Shown here in pieces: positions 28,475 through 36,177 of a stretch of DNA of 64,000 nt (position 1 is its first letter; each line of letters opens with the position of its first letter). Origin of the DNA: Bacteroidales bacterium (lineage in GTDB: Bacteria; Bacteroidota; Bacteroidia; Bacteroidales; UBA932); assembly GCA_012728975.1 (NCBI GenBank), contig JAAYDZ010000016.1, forward strand, positions 1 to 64,000, read 5' to 3'. Position numbers and translations under genes: made by a program. Below the pieces are notes generated by a model. The model had not been told where the DNA came from, did not search any database, and saw nothing but the letters and a program-made list of their open reading frames with translations.

Positions 28475-28849
28475 TCAGATTATTTCTTCATACTGCTTAG
28501 CAGAAAGAAGAGTATCAATTTCCGAAGCGACGGAATACTTGATCTTAATCATCCATCCCGCACCATAAGGGTCGCTGTTGACAAGCTCAGGAGCATCTTC
28601 AAGTTCAGGATTGAACTCTACGATCTCTCCTGAAAGAGGCATAAGCAAGTCTGCAACTGTTTTTACAGCTTCAACTGCGCCGAATATTTCATCTTTCTCC
28701 ACAAATTCTCCTTCTGTTTGAATATCGACAAAAACAATATCACCAAGCTCGCTCTGTGCGAAATCGGTGATACCTACAATAGCGATGTCACTCTCGATCC
28801 TTACCCATTCGTGATCTTTAGTGTACTTAAGTTCTGCAGGAATGTTCAT
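28475..28849 (-). CDS. gcvH: Glycine cleavage system H protein
   Basis: GcvH shuttles the aminomethyl intermediate on a lipoyl-lysine between the P, T and L proteins. The 124-residue protein shows [32 protein letters not shown] and the lipoyl site [18 protein letters not shown], with Lys63 as the modified residue. Most H proteins read ESVKA there; EAVKT is a small variation. It stands alone: no gcvT, gcvP, lpd or lipoate ligase is near. It has its own promoter and terminator, so it is a single-gene unit. Confidence 0.95.
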   Translation of the reverse strand: MNIPAELKYTKDHEWVRIESDIAIVGITDFAQSELGDIVFVDIQTEGEFVEKDEIFGAVEAVKTVADLLMPLSGEIVEFNPELEDAPELVNSDPYGAGWMIKIKYSVASEIDTLLSAKQYEEII

Positions 28850-28897
28850 TACAAAAAACCGATTAAATAATTAATACTGATTTCAAAAATGATTGTA

Positions 28898-28929
28898 CAA
28901 ATATAGCATTAATATTTGAAACTAGCAAA
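28898..28929 (-). promoter_or_regulatory. Promoter of gcvH
   Basis: On the minus strand TTTG (28929-28926) is followed after 20 bases by TATATTTG (28905-28898), a close match to the Bacteroidetes consensus. The expected start near 28890 gives a leader of about 40 bases. Confidence 0.65.
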
Positions 28930-28941
28930 AATAACTGAAAA

Positions 28942-29538
28942 TTACAGCAGCTTGAGAGCCTTTTTTATCAATTCCTCAAGAGTAACCGAAGGGTTCTCTT
29001 TTAAAAGCTTATCAAGAGCTTTTTCGACATTGGGTTTAGTGAAGCCCAAGAGGACCAAAGCGGTAGCCGCTTCCTGACGAAGAGATGAAGATGTGGCCCC
29101 GCCGTCAAAGGGAAATCCGGCAGCGGAAGCACCTTTGCTAATCTTGTCCTGTAGTTCAAGAATCACCCTTTGTGCTGTTTTTACGCCGATACCTTTGACG
29201 CTCTTGATGCGGTTGACGTCCTGTGTAACAATAGCGTTAAAAACCTCGTCAGGCGTCATGCTGGAGAGCATCATACGTGCTGTTCCGGGACCGATTCCAC
29301 TCACTGAGATCAGATGGCGAAACATAACGCGTTCTTCCTTATCAAAAAAGCCGAAAAGGAGCTCTTCATCTTCGCGGAGATGCTGGTGTAGATATAGTTT
29401 CACGCTCTCCTTGCCACCTTTCTGAAGGCTAGAGTAGGTGGTAAGCGAAATTAGTATGTGGTAGCCGATGCCACCGGCCTCAATTGTCACATCTGCAGGG
29501 TTAAGCTCAACGAGAGATCCCCTGATATAATCGTACAT
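28942..29538 (-). CDS. ruvA: Holliday junction binding protein RuvA
   Basis: RuvA binds four-way junctions as a tetramer and loads the RuvB motor. The 198-residue protein has the N-terminal OB domain (MYDYIRGSLVELNPADVTIE, GIGYHILIS, LYLHQHLREDEELLFGF), two helix-hairpin-helix motifs (LISVSGIGPGTARMML, IKSVKGIGVKTAQRVI), and the C-terminal RuvB-contacting domain (ATALVLLGFTKPNVEKALDKL). ruvB is 13 kb away rather than adjacent, and no ruvC is in the window. The gene is read away from the divergent suf operon. Confidence 0.96.
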   Translation of the reverse strand: MYDYIRGSLVELNPADVTIEAGGIGYHILISLTTYSSLQKGGKESVKLYLHQHLREDEELLFGFFDKEERVMFRHLISVSGIGPGTARMMLSSMTPDEVFNAIVTQDVNRIKSVKGIGVKTAQRVILELQDKISKGASAAGFPFDGGATSSSLRQEAATALVLLGFTKPNVEKALDKLLKENPSVTLEELIKKALKLL

Positions 29539-29602
29539 TCTGTTTTTGTTTAATTTTCTCGTAAAATTATGCTTTTTAGACCAAAAACCAAAGTTTGTTT
29601 AG

Positions 29603-29610
29603 TACTTTTG
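29603..29610 (+). promoter_or_regulatory. -7 element of the suf operon, nearly leaderless
   Basis: TACTTTTG matches TAnnTTTG and ends only 6 bases before the sufS ATG at 29617. If it is used, transcription would start at or within a base or two of the start codon. No TTTG lies at the usual -33 distance. Confidence 0.4.
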
Positions 29611-29616
29611 CAAGTT

Positions 29617-30852
29617 ATGGAGATTATCGAACAGATACGTGAAGAATTTCCAGCGTTGCACCAGCAGGTCTGGGGTAAGCCGCTGATATATTTGGACAAT
29701 GCTGCTACTACACAGAAGCACTGCAAAGTACTAGAGCTGCAAGAGCGCATGAGTTCTTTTACAAATGCTAATATTCATCGTGCCTTACATAAGCTCAGCG
29801 CGGACGCCACCGATCTGTACGAAGCTGGTCGTGAGGTAGTGCGTCTTTTTTTGGGAGCAGAGAGCAGAGAGGAGATAATCTTCACTTCCGGGGCTACTGC
29901 CGCCCTCAATCTGATAGCAACTTCGCTCGTTCGAAGCTATATGACGGCGGGAGACAAGGTGCTTATATGCGAGGCAGAGCATCACTCCAATATTGTTCCC
30001 TGGCAGCTTGCCTGTGAGGCCTTTGGTAGATCAGTGGAGGTATTGCAGGTAGAGGAGAATGGCGAGATATCGTTAGAGCGTTTGAGTGAGTTGCTGGAGG
30101 CGGATCATCGCATCCGAATCCTTGCTGTCAGTCATATCTCAAATGTGTTGGGAATTATCAATCCGGTAGCTGAAATCGTGCGTATAGCTCACTCCAAAGG
30201 GGTTTTGGTGGTGATAGATGGGGCTCAGGGGGTGGTGCACGACAAAGTTTCGGTTAAAGAGATGAATTGTGATTTCTATGTTTTTTCCGGACATAAAATA
30301 TATGCTCCCACCGGTATAGGAGTGCTCTATGGAAAGCGTTCGCTTCTTGAGAGTATGCCGCCTTATATGGGTGGAGGCGATATGGTGGATAGTGTGAGTT
30401 TCAGCGGCACTACTTACGCGCCTCTGCCACTCAAATTTGAGGCAGGAACTCCCAATTTTGTGGCTGCAGCCTGCTTTAAACCTGCCCTGGAGTTCGCTGC
30501 TGCAGTCAGAGATGATGTGCAGGTGCAGGAGCACGAAAAGAGAATTGTGGCCACTATGGTAGAGGAACTGCAGCGGATCAAGGGGCTAAAGATATGTGGT
30601 TTACCAAAGGATCTTTCTCTAAAAATACCAATTTTCTCCCTGAGTATTGAGGGGGTTCATCCGTCGGATATCGCACAGATGCTTGATAAGATGGGTATTG
30701 CGGTAAGATCCGGATTAATGTGTGCAGAGCCGATTGTGAGCCGCTTTTCGGAACGAGGATTGCTAAGGGTTTCTTTCGCCCCGTATAATACTATTTTTGA
30801 ATGTGAAACGTTTATAAGTAAGTTAAAACTTGTAATAAATATGTTATTATAA
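29617..30852 (+). CDS. sufS: Cysteine desulfurase SufS
   Basis: SufS takes sulfur from cysteine as a persulfide and hands it to SufE for Fe-S cluster assembly. The chosen ATG gives MEIIEQIREEFPALHQQV, the family's usual N-terminus; an earlier in-frame ATG overlaps the promoter. Motifs are YLDNAATTQ, EHHSNIVPWQ, the PLP lysine in FSGHKIYAPTGIGVLYG, and the active Cys in RSGLMCAEP (most homologues read RTGHHCAQP, so the loop differs but Cys is kept). It heads sufS-sufE-DUF59-folK. The scaffold genes sufBCD are not in this window. Confidence 0.95.
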   Translation: MEIIEQIREEFPALHQQVWGKPLIYLDNAATTQKHCKVLELQERMSSFTNANIHRALHKLSADATDLYEAGREVVRLFLGAESREEIIFTSGATAALNLIATSLVRSYMTAGDKVLICEAEHHSNIVPWQLACEAFGRSVEVLQVEENGEISLERLSELLEADHRIRILAVSHISNVLGIINPVAEIVRIAHSKGVLVVIDGAQGVVHDKVSVKEMNCDFYVFSGHKIYAPTGIGVLYGKRSLLESMPPYMGGGDMVDSVSFSGTTYAPLPLKFEAGTPNFVAAACFKPALEFAAAVRDDVQVQEHEKRIVATMVEELQRIKGLKICGLPKDLSLKIPIFSLSIEGVHPSDIAQMLDKMGIAVRSGLMCAEPIVSRFSERGLLRVSFAPYNTIFECETFISKLKLVINMLL

Positions 30853-30865
30853 CAGAGATGTTAAA

Positions 30866-31315
30866 ATGATTGAAATTGACCAAATTAGGAGTATTGGCGA
30901 GATAGAGGGGGAGATTGTCTCAGAATTCTCACTGTTTGATGAATGGCTCGACAAATATGAGTATCTGATTGGGCTCGGTAAGGAGCTGGAAAGCATCAAT
31001 GAGAGTGATAAAACGGATGACAACCTGATAAGGGGCTGTCAGTCTCGTGTTTGGCTTGTTTGCCGGAACGATGGAGGACGTCTGTGGTTCGGAGCAGACA
31101 GTGACGCTGTTATCACCAAAGGTATCATTTCACTCCTGTTAAAGGTCTATAATGGCCAAAAATATGATGATATAATAGCTTCAGATTTTTCGTTTATCGA
31201 AAAAATCGGACTTAGAGAAAATCTCTCCCCGACACGGGCCAATGGTCTTTTGTCGATGATAAAACAGATTAAAGCGTATGCCCTGGCATACAAAGAGAAG
31301 GAAGCACAGCAATGA
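30866..31315 (+). CDS. sufE: Sulfur acceptor protein SufE
   Basis: SufE accepts the persulfide from SufS and boosts its activity. The 149-residue protein has the family pattern WLDKYEYLIGLGKEL, the active-site loop LIRGCQSRVWL with Cys58, and LLPxLSPTRANG-like LRENLSPTRANGL near the C-terminus. It lies 13 bases after sufS and overlaps the next gene by 4 bases (ATGA), so the genes are cotranscribed and probably translationally coupled. Confidence 0.95.
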   Translation: MIEIDQIRSIGEIEGEIVSEFSLFDEWLDKYEYLIGLGKELESINESDKTDDNLIRGCQSRVWLVCRNDGGRLWFGADSDAVITKGIISLLLKVYNGQKYDDIIASDFSFIEKIGLRENLSPTRANGLLSMIKQIKAYALAYKEKEAQQ

Positions 31316-31629
31316 TAGAACCCAAAAGCGATATAGAGAAGGATATACTCCTTGCGTTGCAGCAGGTATTCGACCCCGAAATTCCGGTTAATATTTACGA
31401 ACTTGGTTTGATCTACGGGCTTGAGGTGGATAAAGCCAATAATGTTCTTGTGACAATGACCCTTACCGCACCTAATTGTCCCGCGGCCGACCAGCTTGTG
31501 GAGGATGTCAAAAGGGCTGTAGAGGATGTGCCTAAGATAGCGGATGTGGATGTAAAGATTGTTTTTGAACCTGAATGGAGCATGAAAATGATGAGTGAGG
31601 CGGCTCTGCTTGAGCTGGGGATGTTGTGA
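31312..31629 (+). CDS. MIP18/DUF59-family Fe-S assembly protein
   Basis: Members (SufT, PaaD and eukaryotic CIAO2 relatives) help mature Fe-S proteins. The 105-residue protein shows the signature FDPEIPVNIYELGLIYGLEV, then VTMTLTAPNCPAADQL with the conserved Cys, and VVFEPxW-like IVFEPEWSMKMMSE. It overlaps sufE by 4 bases at the start and folK by 4 bases at the end, locking it into the suf operon. SufT is a fair name but is not proved. Confidence 0.9.
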   Translation: MIEPKSDIEKDILLALQQVFDPEIPVNIYELGLIYGLEVDKANNVLVTMTLTAPNCPAADQLVEDVKRAVEDVPKIADVDVKIVFEPEWSMKMMSEAALLELGML

Positions 31630-32108
31630 TTTTCCTGCTCCTGGGTAGCAATATGGGCGATAGGGCTGCAAATCTTGCGGGTGCGCGGGAACGATTGCGT
31701 GAGAGACTTGGATTTGAAAGCTTTGGGAACTGTAAGTTGCCACAAGTCCGTTTCTCGCCGGAAGTAAGGACTGAAGCGATCGGATTTGAGGGTCCATTTT
31801 TCCTCAATCAGATCGTAGCTTTTGAGAAGCCGGAGATCACTCCGCGAAAGCTGCTTAATATATGCAAGAAGATTGAGATTGAAATGGGGCGGGAGGCACA
31901 TCAAGCAGAGTATAATACCGAGGGACGAAGGATTTATAGCGACAGGATCATCGATATTGATATTCTCGCTTTCGATGAAGTACGTTGTGATACAAAGAGG
32001 CTGACACTGCCCCATCCGCAGGTTTGGAGCAGACCTTTTGTGATGGAGATAGCGGAATTGCTGCCGGAAGAAATTTTTAATCATTTTCAAACGATTGTAA
32101 ACAATTAG
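31626..32108 (+). CDS. folK: Dihydropterin pyrophosphokinase FolK
   Basis: FolK (HPPK) transfers pyrophosphate from ATP to 6-hydroxymethyl-dihydropterin in folate synthesis. The 160-residue protein begins with GTG, overlapping the previous stop as GTGA; the start MIFLLLGSNMGDRAANL is the standard HPPK N-terminus. The metal-binding pair is in DRIIDIDILAFDE, and the family motif PHPQVWSRPFVMEIAELLP follows. It is the last gene before glyS, 10 bases away. The link with Fe-S genes is by position only. Confidence 0.92.
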   Translation: MIFLLLGSNMGDRAANLAGARERLRERLGFESFGNCKLPQVRFSPEVRTEAIGFEGPFFLNQIVAFEKPEITPRKLLNICKKIEIEMGREAHQAEYNTEGRRIYSDRIIDIDILAFDEVRCDTKRLTLPHPQVWSRPFVMEIAELLPEEIFNHFQTIVNN

Positions 32109-32118
32109 AAACGATTAT

Positions 32119-33657
32119 ATGACACAAGAAGAACTTTTCAAAACCCTTACGGCTCATGCCAAAGAGTATGGATTTATTTTCCAGTCAAGTGAAATTTATG
32201 ATGGTCTGGGTGCCGTATATGATTATGGGCAGATGGGAGTTGAATTGAAAAACAACATCAAGAAATATTGGTGGGAGGCCATGGTCCACCTCAATGAGAA
32301 TATTGTAGGTATTGACTCGGCAATTTTTATGCATCCTAAAATTTGGGAGGCTTCAGGCCATCTGAGCGCATTTAATGATCCTTTGATTGACAATAGGGAC
32401 TCAAAAAAGCGCTATCGTGCCGATGTTTTGATTGAAGATTATCTGTCGAAACTCGAGGAAAGGATGAACAAAGAGGTCGAAAAGGGACGCCGCAGATTTG
32501 GCGAAGCCTTTGATGAAGAACAGTTTAGGGCAACCAATCCCAATGTGCTCCGCAATAAGGCCAAATGGGATGAGGTTAACACCCGGATGGTTGAGGCACT
32601 TAAAGCTGATAATCTTGCTGAATTAAAGCAGATTATCATAGATTGTGAGATTGCCTGTCCCATTTCGGGAACCAGAAACTGGACGGATGTACGTCAATTC
32701 AATCTTATGTTCAGTACCCGGTTGGGAACCATCTCGGAAGAAGCCAGCACCATTTACCTGCGTCCGGAAACAGCACAGGGCATTTTTGTTAACTTTCTAA
32801 ATGTTCAGAAGACCGCCAGGATGAAGATTCCCTTCGGAATAGCTCAGATAGGAAAAGCCTTCCGCAACGAGATTGTCGCCAGGCAGTTTATCTTCCGAAT
32901 GAGGGAGTTTGAACAGATGGAGATGCAGTTTTTTGTGCGCCCTGGCAGCGAACTTGAGTGGTTTGAGAAATGGAAAGAGGCCCGTTTGGCTTGGCACAAA
33001 GTTCTTGGGTTGGGCGATGAGAAATATCGCTACCACGATCACGAGAAGCTTGCGCACTACGCAAACGCAGCTACAGATATCGAGTTTGAATTTCCATTTG
33101 GTTTCAAAGAGCTCGAGGGCATACACTCCCGTACCGATTTCGACCTTGCACAACACCAGCAATTCTCCGGTCGCAAAATGCAATACTTTGATCCCGAGAC
33201 CGGCGAAAGTTATATTCCTTATGTGGTTGAGACCTCTATCGGACTTGACAGAACCTTCCTTGCCATCCTTTCCGCAGCATACTGCGAAGAGAAGCTGGAA
33301 AACGGAGAGGAAAGAGTAGTATTGCGCATTCCGTCTGCTATCGCTCCAGTCAAATTAGCCGTACTTCCCCTTATCAGGAAAGACAATCTTCCCGAGAAGG
33401 CCCGCGAGATCATTAAGGAGCTCAAATATGATTTCAATTGTCAGTACGATGAAAAGGATAGCATAGGCAGACGTTATCGTCGTCAGGATGCCATTGGCAC
33501 TCCTTTCTGCATCACAATTGACCACGATACTTTGGAGGACGATTGCGTTACTATCCGCTACCGCGACACAATGGAGCAGGAAAGGGTTCCCATCGCTTCG
33601 CTTCGCAGCATAATGGAAGAGAAAGTGAGTTTGCGCAGTTTATTGGAAAAACTTTAA
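32119..33657 (+). CDS. glyS: Glycyl-tRNA synthetase, single-chain class II
   Basis: It charges tRNA-Gly. The 512-residue protein is the alpha2-type enzyme of archaea, eukaryotes and part of the bacteria, not the alpha/beta type. Motifs include FIFQSSEIYDGLGAVYDYG, the motif 2 region IAQIGKAFRNEIVARQFIFRMREFEQME, and motif 3 VVETSIGLDRTFLAIL, with the anticodon-binding domain starting near APVKLAVLPLIRK. The insertion at residues 110-180 is typical. A shared hairpin terminator follows at 33757. Confidence 0.96.
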   Translation: MTQEELFKTLTAHAKEYGFIFQSSEIYDGLGAVYDYGQMGVELKNNIKKYWWEAMVHLNENIVGIDSAIFMHPKIWEASGHLSAFNDPLIDNRDSKKRYRADVLIEDYLSKLEERMNKEVEKGRRRFGEAFDEEQFRATNPNVLRNKAKWDEVNTRMVEALKADNLAELKQIIIDCEIACPISGTRNWTDVRQFNLMFSTRLGTISEEASTIYLRPETAQGIFVNFLNVQKTARMKIPFGIAQIGKAFRNEIVARQFIFRMREFEQMEMQFFVRPGSELEWFEKWKEARLAWHKVLGLGDEKYRYHDHEKLAHYANAATDIEFEFPFGFKELEGIHSRTDFDLAQHQQFSGRKMQYFDPETGESYIPYVVETSIGLDRTFLAILSAAYCEEKLENGEERVVLRIPSAIAPVKLAVLPLIRKDNLPEKAREIIKELKYDFNCQYDEKDSIGRRYRRQDAIGTPFCITIDHDTLEDDCVTIRYRDTMEQERVPIASLRSIMEEKVSLRSLLEKL

Positions 33658-33756
33658 TAAATCAGTTGTTAAGAAATACTTAATAACTGATGTTGATAGG
33701 AAATAAGAATTAGATAAAATTACGACTTGTCGGAATTGCCGATAGGCTCAAACCGA

Positions 33757-33793
33757 AAACAGCGCCGGGAGTATGCCTGACGCTGTCTTTTTT
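33757..33793. terminator. Shared terminator of glyS and tRNA-Ser
   Basis: ACAGCG (33759-33764) pairs with CGCTGT (33781-33786), and the stem extends inward with one mismatch and a G-T pair. CTTTTTT follows on the plus strand and TTTTC on the minus strand. The glyS 3' untranslated region of 100 bases before it also holds a small TCGG/CCGA hairpin near 33730. Confidence 0.75.
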
Positions 33794-33799
33794 ATCTTG

Positions 33800-33886
33800 C
33801 GGTGAGAGGGGGATTCGAACCCCCGATACGGTTGCCCGTACGTCAGTTTAGCAAACTGATGGTTTCAGCCACTCACCCACCTCACC
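33800..33886 (-). tRNA. tRNA-Ser (anticodon GCT)
   Basis: On the minus strand GGTGAGG pairs with the 3' CTCACC to form the acceptor stem; CAGTTTGCTAAACTG is the anticodon arm with GCT in the loop; a long variable arm (about ACGTACGGGCAACCGTA) marks serine; and GGTTCGAATCC is the T loop. Length is 87 with the discriminator G. CCA is not encoded. Confidence 0.97.
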
Positions 33887-33896
33887 GTTGGGAGTG

Positions 33897-33927
33897 CAAA
33901 GTTATGCAATTTTGCTGTTTTCGCAAA
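33897..33927 (-). promoter_or_regulatory. Promoter of tRNA-Ser
   Basis: On the minus strand TTTG (33927-33924) is followed after 19 bases by TAACTTTG (33904-33897), a full Bacteroidetes consensus match. Transcription would start about 3 bases before the tRNA. Confidence 0.7.
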
Positions 33928-33984
33928 ATATTTCAGCAAGTACAAAAAAAAGGTTATCTTTGTCGCCCCGTTAAGGGATGATTT

Positions 33985-34057
<73 letters not shown>

Positions 34058-34058
34058 C

Positions 34059-34086
34059 AAAAGGAGCGAGCCATCGCTCCTTTTTC
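34059..34086 (+). terminator. Terminator of tRNA-Pro
   Basis: AAAGGAGCGA pairs with TCGCTCCTTT across GCCA, followed by a T-run. It begins directly behind the tRNA 3' end. Confidence 0.9.
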
Positions 34087-34313
34087 GTTTTAAAAACTTA
34101 TCTTTGTAAGGGAACTGCCAGATAGTGCAAGTAATTGGGATTAAGAAGATTAATCTCTTCGCATGCAACGTTTTGTATAATTTTTGCATCTATACAATAT
34201 AAGGTGTCTTGTCGTACAATTTTTAATTAGTGATGGAAGTGTTTCGGGAGTCAATGCGTATATATAATTAGACAGAAGTTATTATATTTGAAAATCTCAG
34301 TATTCTGTAAATC
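34087..34313. other. Leader/intergenic region before the lipoprotein cluster
   Basis: No gene is seen in these 227 bases. TATCTTTG (34099-34106) and TATATTTG (34283-34290) both fit a -7 element; the second leaves a leader of about 17 bases for the first lipoprotein. A small inverted repeat GATTAA-GAAGA-TTAATC lies near 34140-34157. Confidence 0.4.
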
Positions 34314-34763
34314 ATGAAAACGAAGTCAATTTTATTTGCGTTGATTGCCCTCCTGCTCTTTGGAGCGGGGTGTGAGAAAAACAATCTGCCGTATGGCAAA
34401 TGCAATTGTCTTACAATGGAAAAAGCCGATCTGAATCTGACAAAGGAAAAAGCCGTTTTTCGCATTGTCGCCACGGATGAGGAAGAGATGAAACTGCAAC
34501 CCCTATCACATGATGATCCTATCGATATAATTTACAATAGGCAATCAGATATGGCTCATATAATTTATCGTGCAGGCTGTTCGGTTAATATTTGCCGGAT
34601 TTGTAACTTCCCTGATTTTGCAAAAAAATGGAATGTATCCGATAAAGGTCAGGATGTCTATTTTGAGGGCCAAACCTATGTATCTTGTCAAGAGTTTACC
34701 GGACACACTGACGGTTTACATTTTTATTATGATTACGTATTAACCACTTTAATGAAAAAATAA
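34314..34763 (+). CDS. Small lipoprotein, unknown function (cluster gene 1)
   Basis: I do not recognise the family. The 149-residue precursor begins MKTKSILFALIALLLFGAGC, a lipoprotein signal with Cys20. The mature part has seven cysteines counting the lipidated one: GKCNCLTM near the start, a trio in AGCSVNICRICNFPDF, and one in YVSCQEF. The spacing C-x5-C-x2-C might form disulfides or bind a metal. It is first of five adjacent lipoprotein genes; the next starts 2 bases after its stop. Confidence 0.75.
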   Translation: MKTKSILFALIALLLFGAGCEKNNLPYGKCNCLTMEKADLNLTKEKAVFRIVATDEEEMKLQPLSHDDPIDIIYNRQSDMAHIIYRAGCSVNICRICNFPDFAKKWNVSDKGQDVYFEGQTYVSCQEFTGHTDGLHFYYDYVLTTLMKK

Positions 34764-34765
34764 TC

Positions 34766-35245
34766 ATGAAAACGAAAACGGTTCTAATTACACTGCTTGC
34801 TCTGTGTTTCCTGATTGGCGGAGCGGGGTGTAATAGAGATAATCTTTATGAAGAGATTAAAATTGAAGACTTTTCCTATCAAGGATGTAAAGAGATTGTG
34901 ACCAATCTCACAAAATCAGCTGAAAGTGAAGAATCTATCGAATATCACGCTCTGGCCGGTGGTTATCTTCATATCAAGCACGTTAATGCCGTATTCAACT
35001 GCTGTCCGGGCACTATCAAATCAGATGTTTCTGTGGAAGGAAACAACATTACCATTGTGGAAAGTGAAACAGATCCACAATGCAAATGTATTTGTGATTA
35101 TGATTTAGTCTCTAAACTGGGCCCATTATCTTCTAATGAAGAGTATACATTGATTTTTTATAGGGACAATCGTGAGTTTGTGAGGTTTACCATTAAGTAC
35201 AATTCCTCTTTGGAGGGTAAAGTTGTCATTAAAAGATTCAAATAA
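34766..35245 (+). CDS. Cys-rich small lipoprotein (cluster gene 2)
   Basis: The 159-residue precursor has lipobox IGGAGC with Cys22. It is a close tandem paralogue of the next gene: both contain FSYxGCKE, IKHVNAVFNCCPxTIK, DVSxEG and CxCICDYDL, and end with SLEGK plus a strand. The conserved Cys set (GCKE, NCCP, CKCIC) on a beta-rich background suggests a disulfide-stabilised beta-sandwich. Similar small lipoproteins with a CCP...CxCxCxYDL pattern occur in other Bacteroidetes, without known function. Genes sit 2 bases apart on each side. Confidence 0.78.
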   Translation: MKTKTVLITLLALCFLIGGAGCNRDNLYEEIKIEDFSYQGCKEIVTNLTKSAESEESIEYHALAGGYLHIKHVNAVFNCCPGTIKSDVSVEGNNITIVESETDPQCKCICDYDLVSKLGPLSSNEEYTLIFYRDNREFVRFTIKYNSSLEGKVVIKRFK

Positions 35246-35247
35246 TT

Positions 35248-35715
35248 ATGAAAACCAGGATATTCATATTCGCGATAATCGCTATTTTCCTTATAGGAGT
35301 AACAAGTTGCAATAAAGAAACATCGAATGAAAGTCTTCGGATTAAAGAATTTTCTTATTTAGGATGCAAAGAAACAAAAAGTCCCAGAGCATCATTACAC
35401 GGTGAAGAGTATATCGAATATATAGCGATAGCTGACGGCTATCTTTATATTAAGCATGTTAACGCCGTATTCAACTGTTGTCCCGACACTATTAAAGCAG
35501 ATGTTTCTATGGAGGGCAATATCATTACCGTGGATGAGAGTGAAACAAATCCTATCTGTGATTGTATTTGTGATTATGATTTGGAATATAGGTTAGGCCC
35601 CCTGGCACCCAATAAAGAGTATATATTGATTTTCAGCAGGGGTGCCTATGTTTTCGCAAAGTTAATTATCAACTACACTCCATCCCTGGAGGGTAAAATC
35701 ACAGTCCGGTACTAA
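35248..35715 (+). CDS. Cys-rich small lipoprotein (cluster gene 3)
   Basis: This is the tandem paralogue of gene 2. The 155-residue precursor has lipobox IGVTSC with Cys21. Between residues of about 70 and 120 it is nearly identical to its neighbour, sharing KHVNAVFNCCP, ESET and CICDYDL, while the N-terminal third and the last 40 residues have drifted. That pattern fits a local duplication followed by divergence of exposed loops. Function is unknown. Confidence 0.78.
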   Translation: MKTRIFIFAIIAIFLIGVTSCNKETSNESLRIKEFSYLGCKETKSPRASLHGEEYIEYIAIADGYLYIKHVNAVFNCCPDTIKADVSMEGNIITVDESETNPICDCICDYDLEYRLGPLAPNKEYILIFSRGAYVFAKLIINYTPSLEGKITVRY

Positions 35716-35721
35716 GAGGTT

Positions 35722-36177
35722 ATGAGAACGAAGTCGGTTTTATTAAGTGTTATTTTCCTGTTTTTCCTGATGGGAGTAACGGGGTGTGAAGAAAAGTACC
35801 TTGATACTACCGATGCAATCATCATTAAGGAATTGCCTAAAATGTATCTGCTGTATGGAAAAATGAAGCAGGGAGAAGGAAAGGTGGTCCAATCGAATAA
35901 GGAGTTATTGGCTCTGTTTAGTCAAACAGAGATAGATAAATATCCTGATTTAAAGGACGTTGATTTTACTACACAAACTTTGCTGATAGGATGCGACGAT
36001 TATCCTTGTCTGGCGTATCTTAATTATGATTTTTATAAAAATAAGGATAACGAATTTATTTTTTTCATAGAGATTGGGGGAGATGCAACACAACCCGATC
36101 CCCATTTTTATTACGGGATTGTTGTTGAAAAATTGGCCAAAACAGCAAAAGTTATATTCAATGTTGTCAGACTTTAA
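35722..36177 (+). CDS. Small lipoprotein with SNKEL motif (cluster gene 4)
   Basis: The 151-residue precursor starts MRTKSVLLSVIFLFFLMGVTGC (Cys22), so its signal peptide resembles those of genes 1-3 although the mature part belongs to another family. The key segment is VVQSNKELLALFS followed by DLKDVDFTTQTLLIGCD. The next gene has VVNSNKELQALYS and EIDFSQYSIIIGQ, so the two share a fold and an older duplication. Bacteroidetes lipoproteins with this DF-x-x-x-(S/T)-LLIG pattern are common and uncharacterised. Confidence 0.75.
   Translation: MRTKSVLLSVIFLFFLMGVTGCEEKYLDTTDAIIIKELPKMYLLYGKMKQGEGKVVQSNKELLALFSQTEIDKYPDLKDVDFTTQTLLIGCDDYPCLAYLNYDFYKNKDNEFIFFIEIGGDATQPDPHFYYGIVVEKLAKTAKVIFNVVRL

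Noticed and set aside
31147-32090. Long minus-strand open frames across sufE, DUF59 and folK
   Set aside because: They lie antisense to recognised genes with intact motifs and show no domain of their own.
33700-33800. Small regulatory RNA between glyS and tRNA-Ser
   Set aside because: Two hairpins are present, but the second is an ordinary shared terminator and no promoter for a separate RNA is seen.
36074-36160. Longer N-terminus for lipoprotein 5 starting inside gene 4
   Set aside because: It would bury the signal peptide behind 29 residues; the internal ATG at 36161 gives a standard lipoprotein signal.
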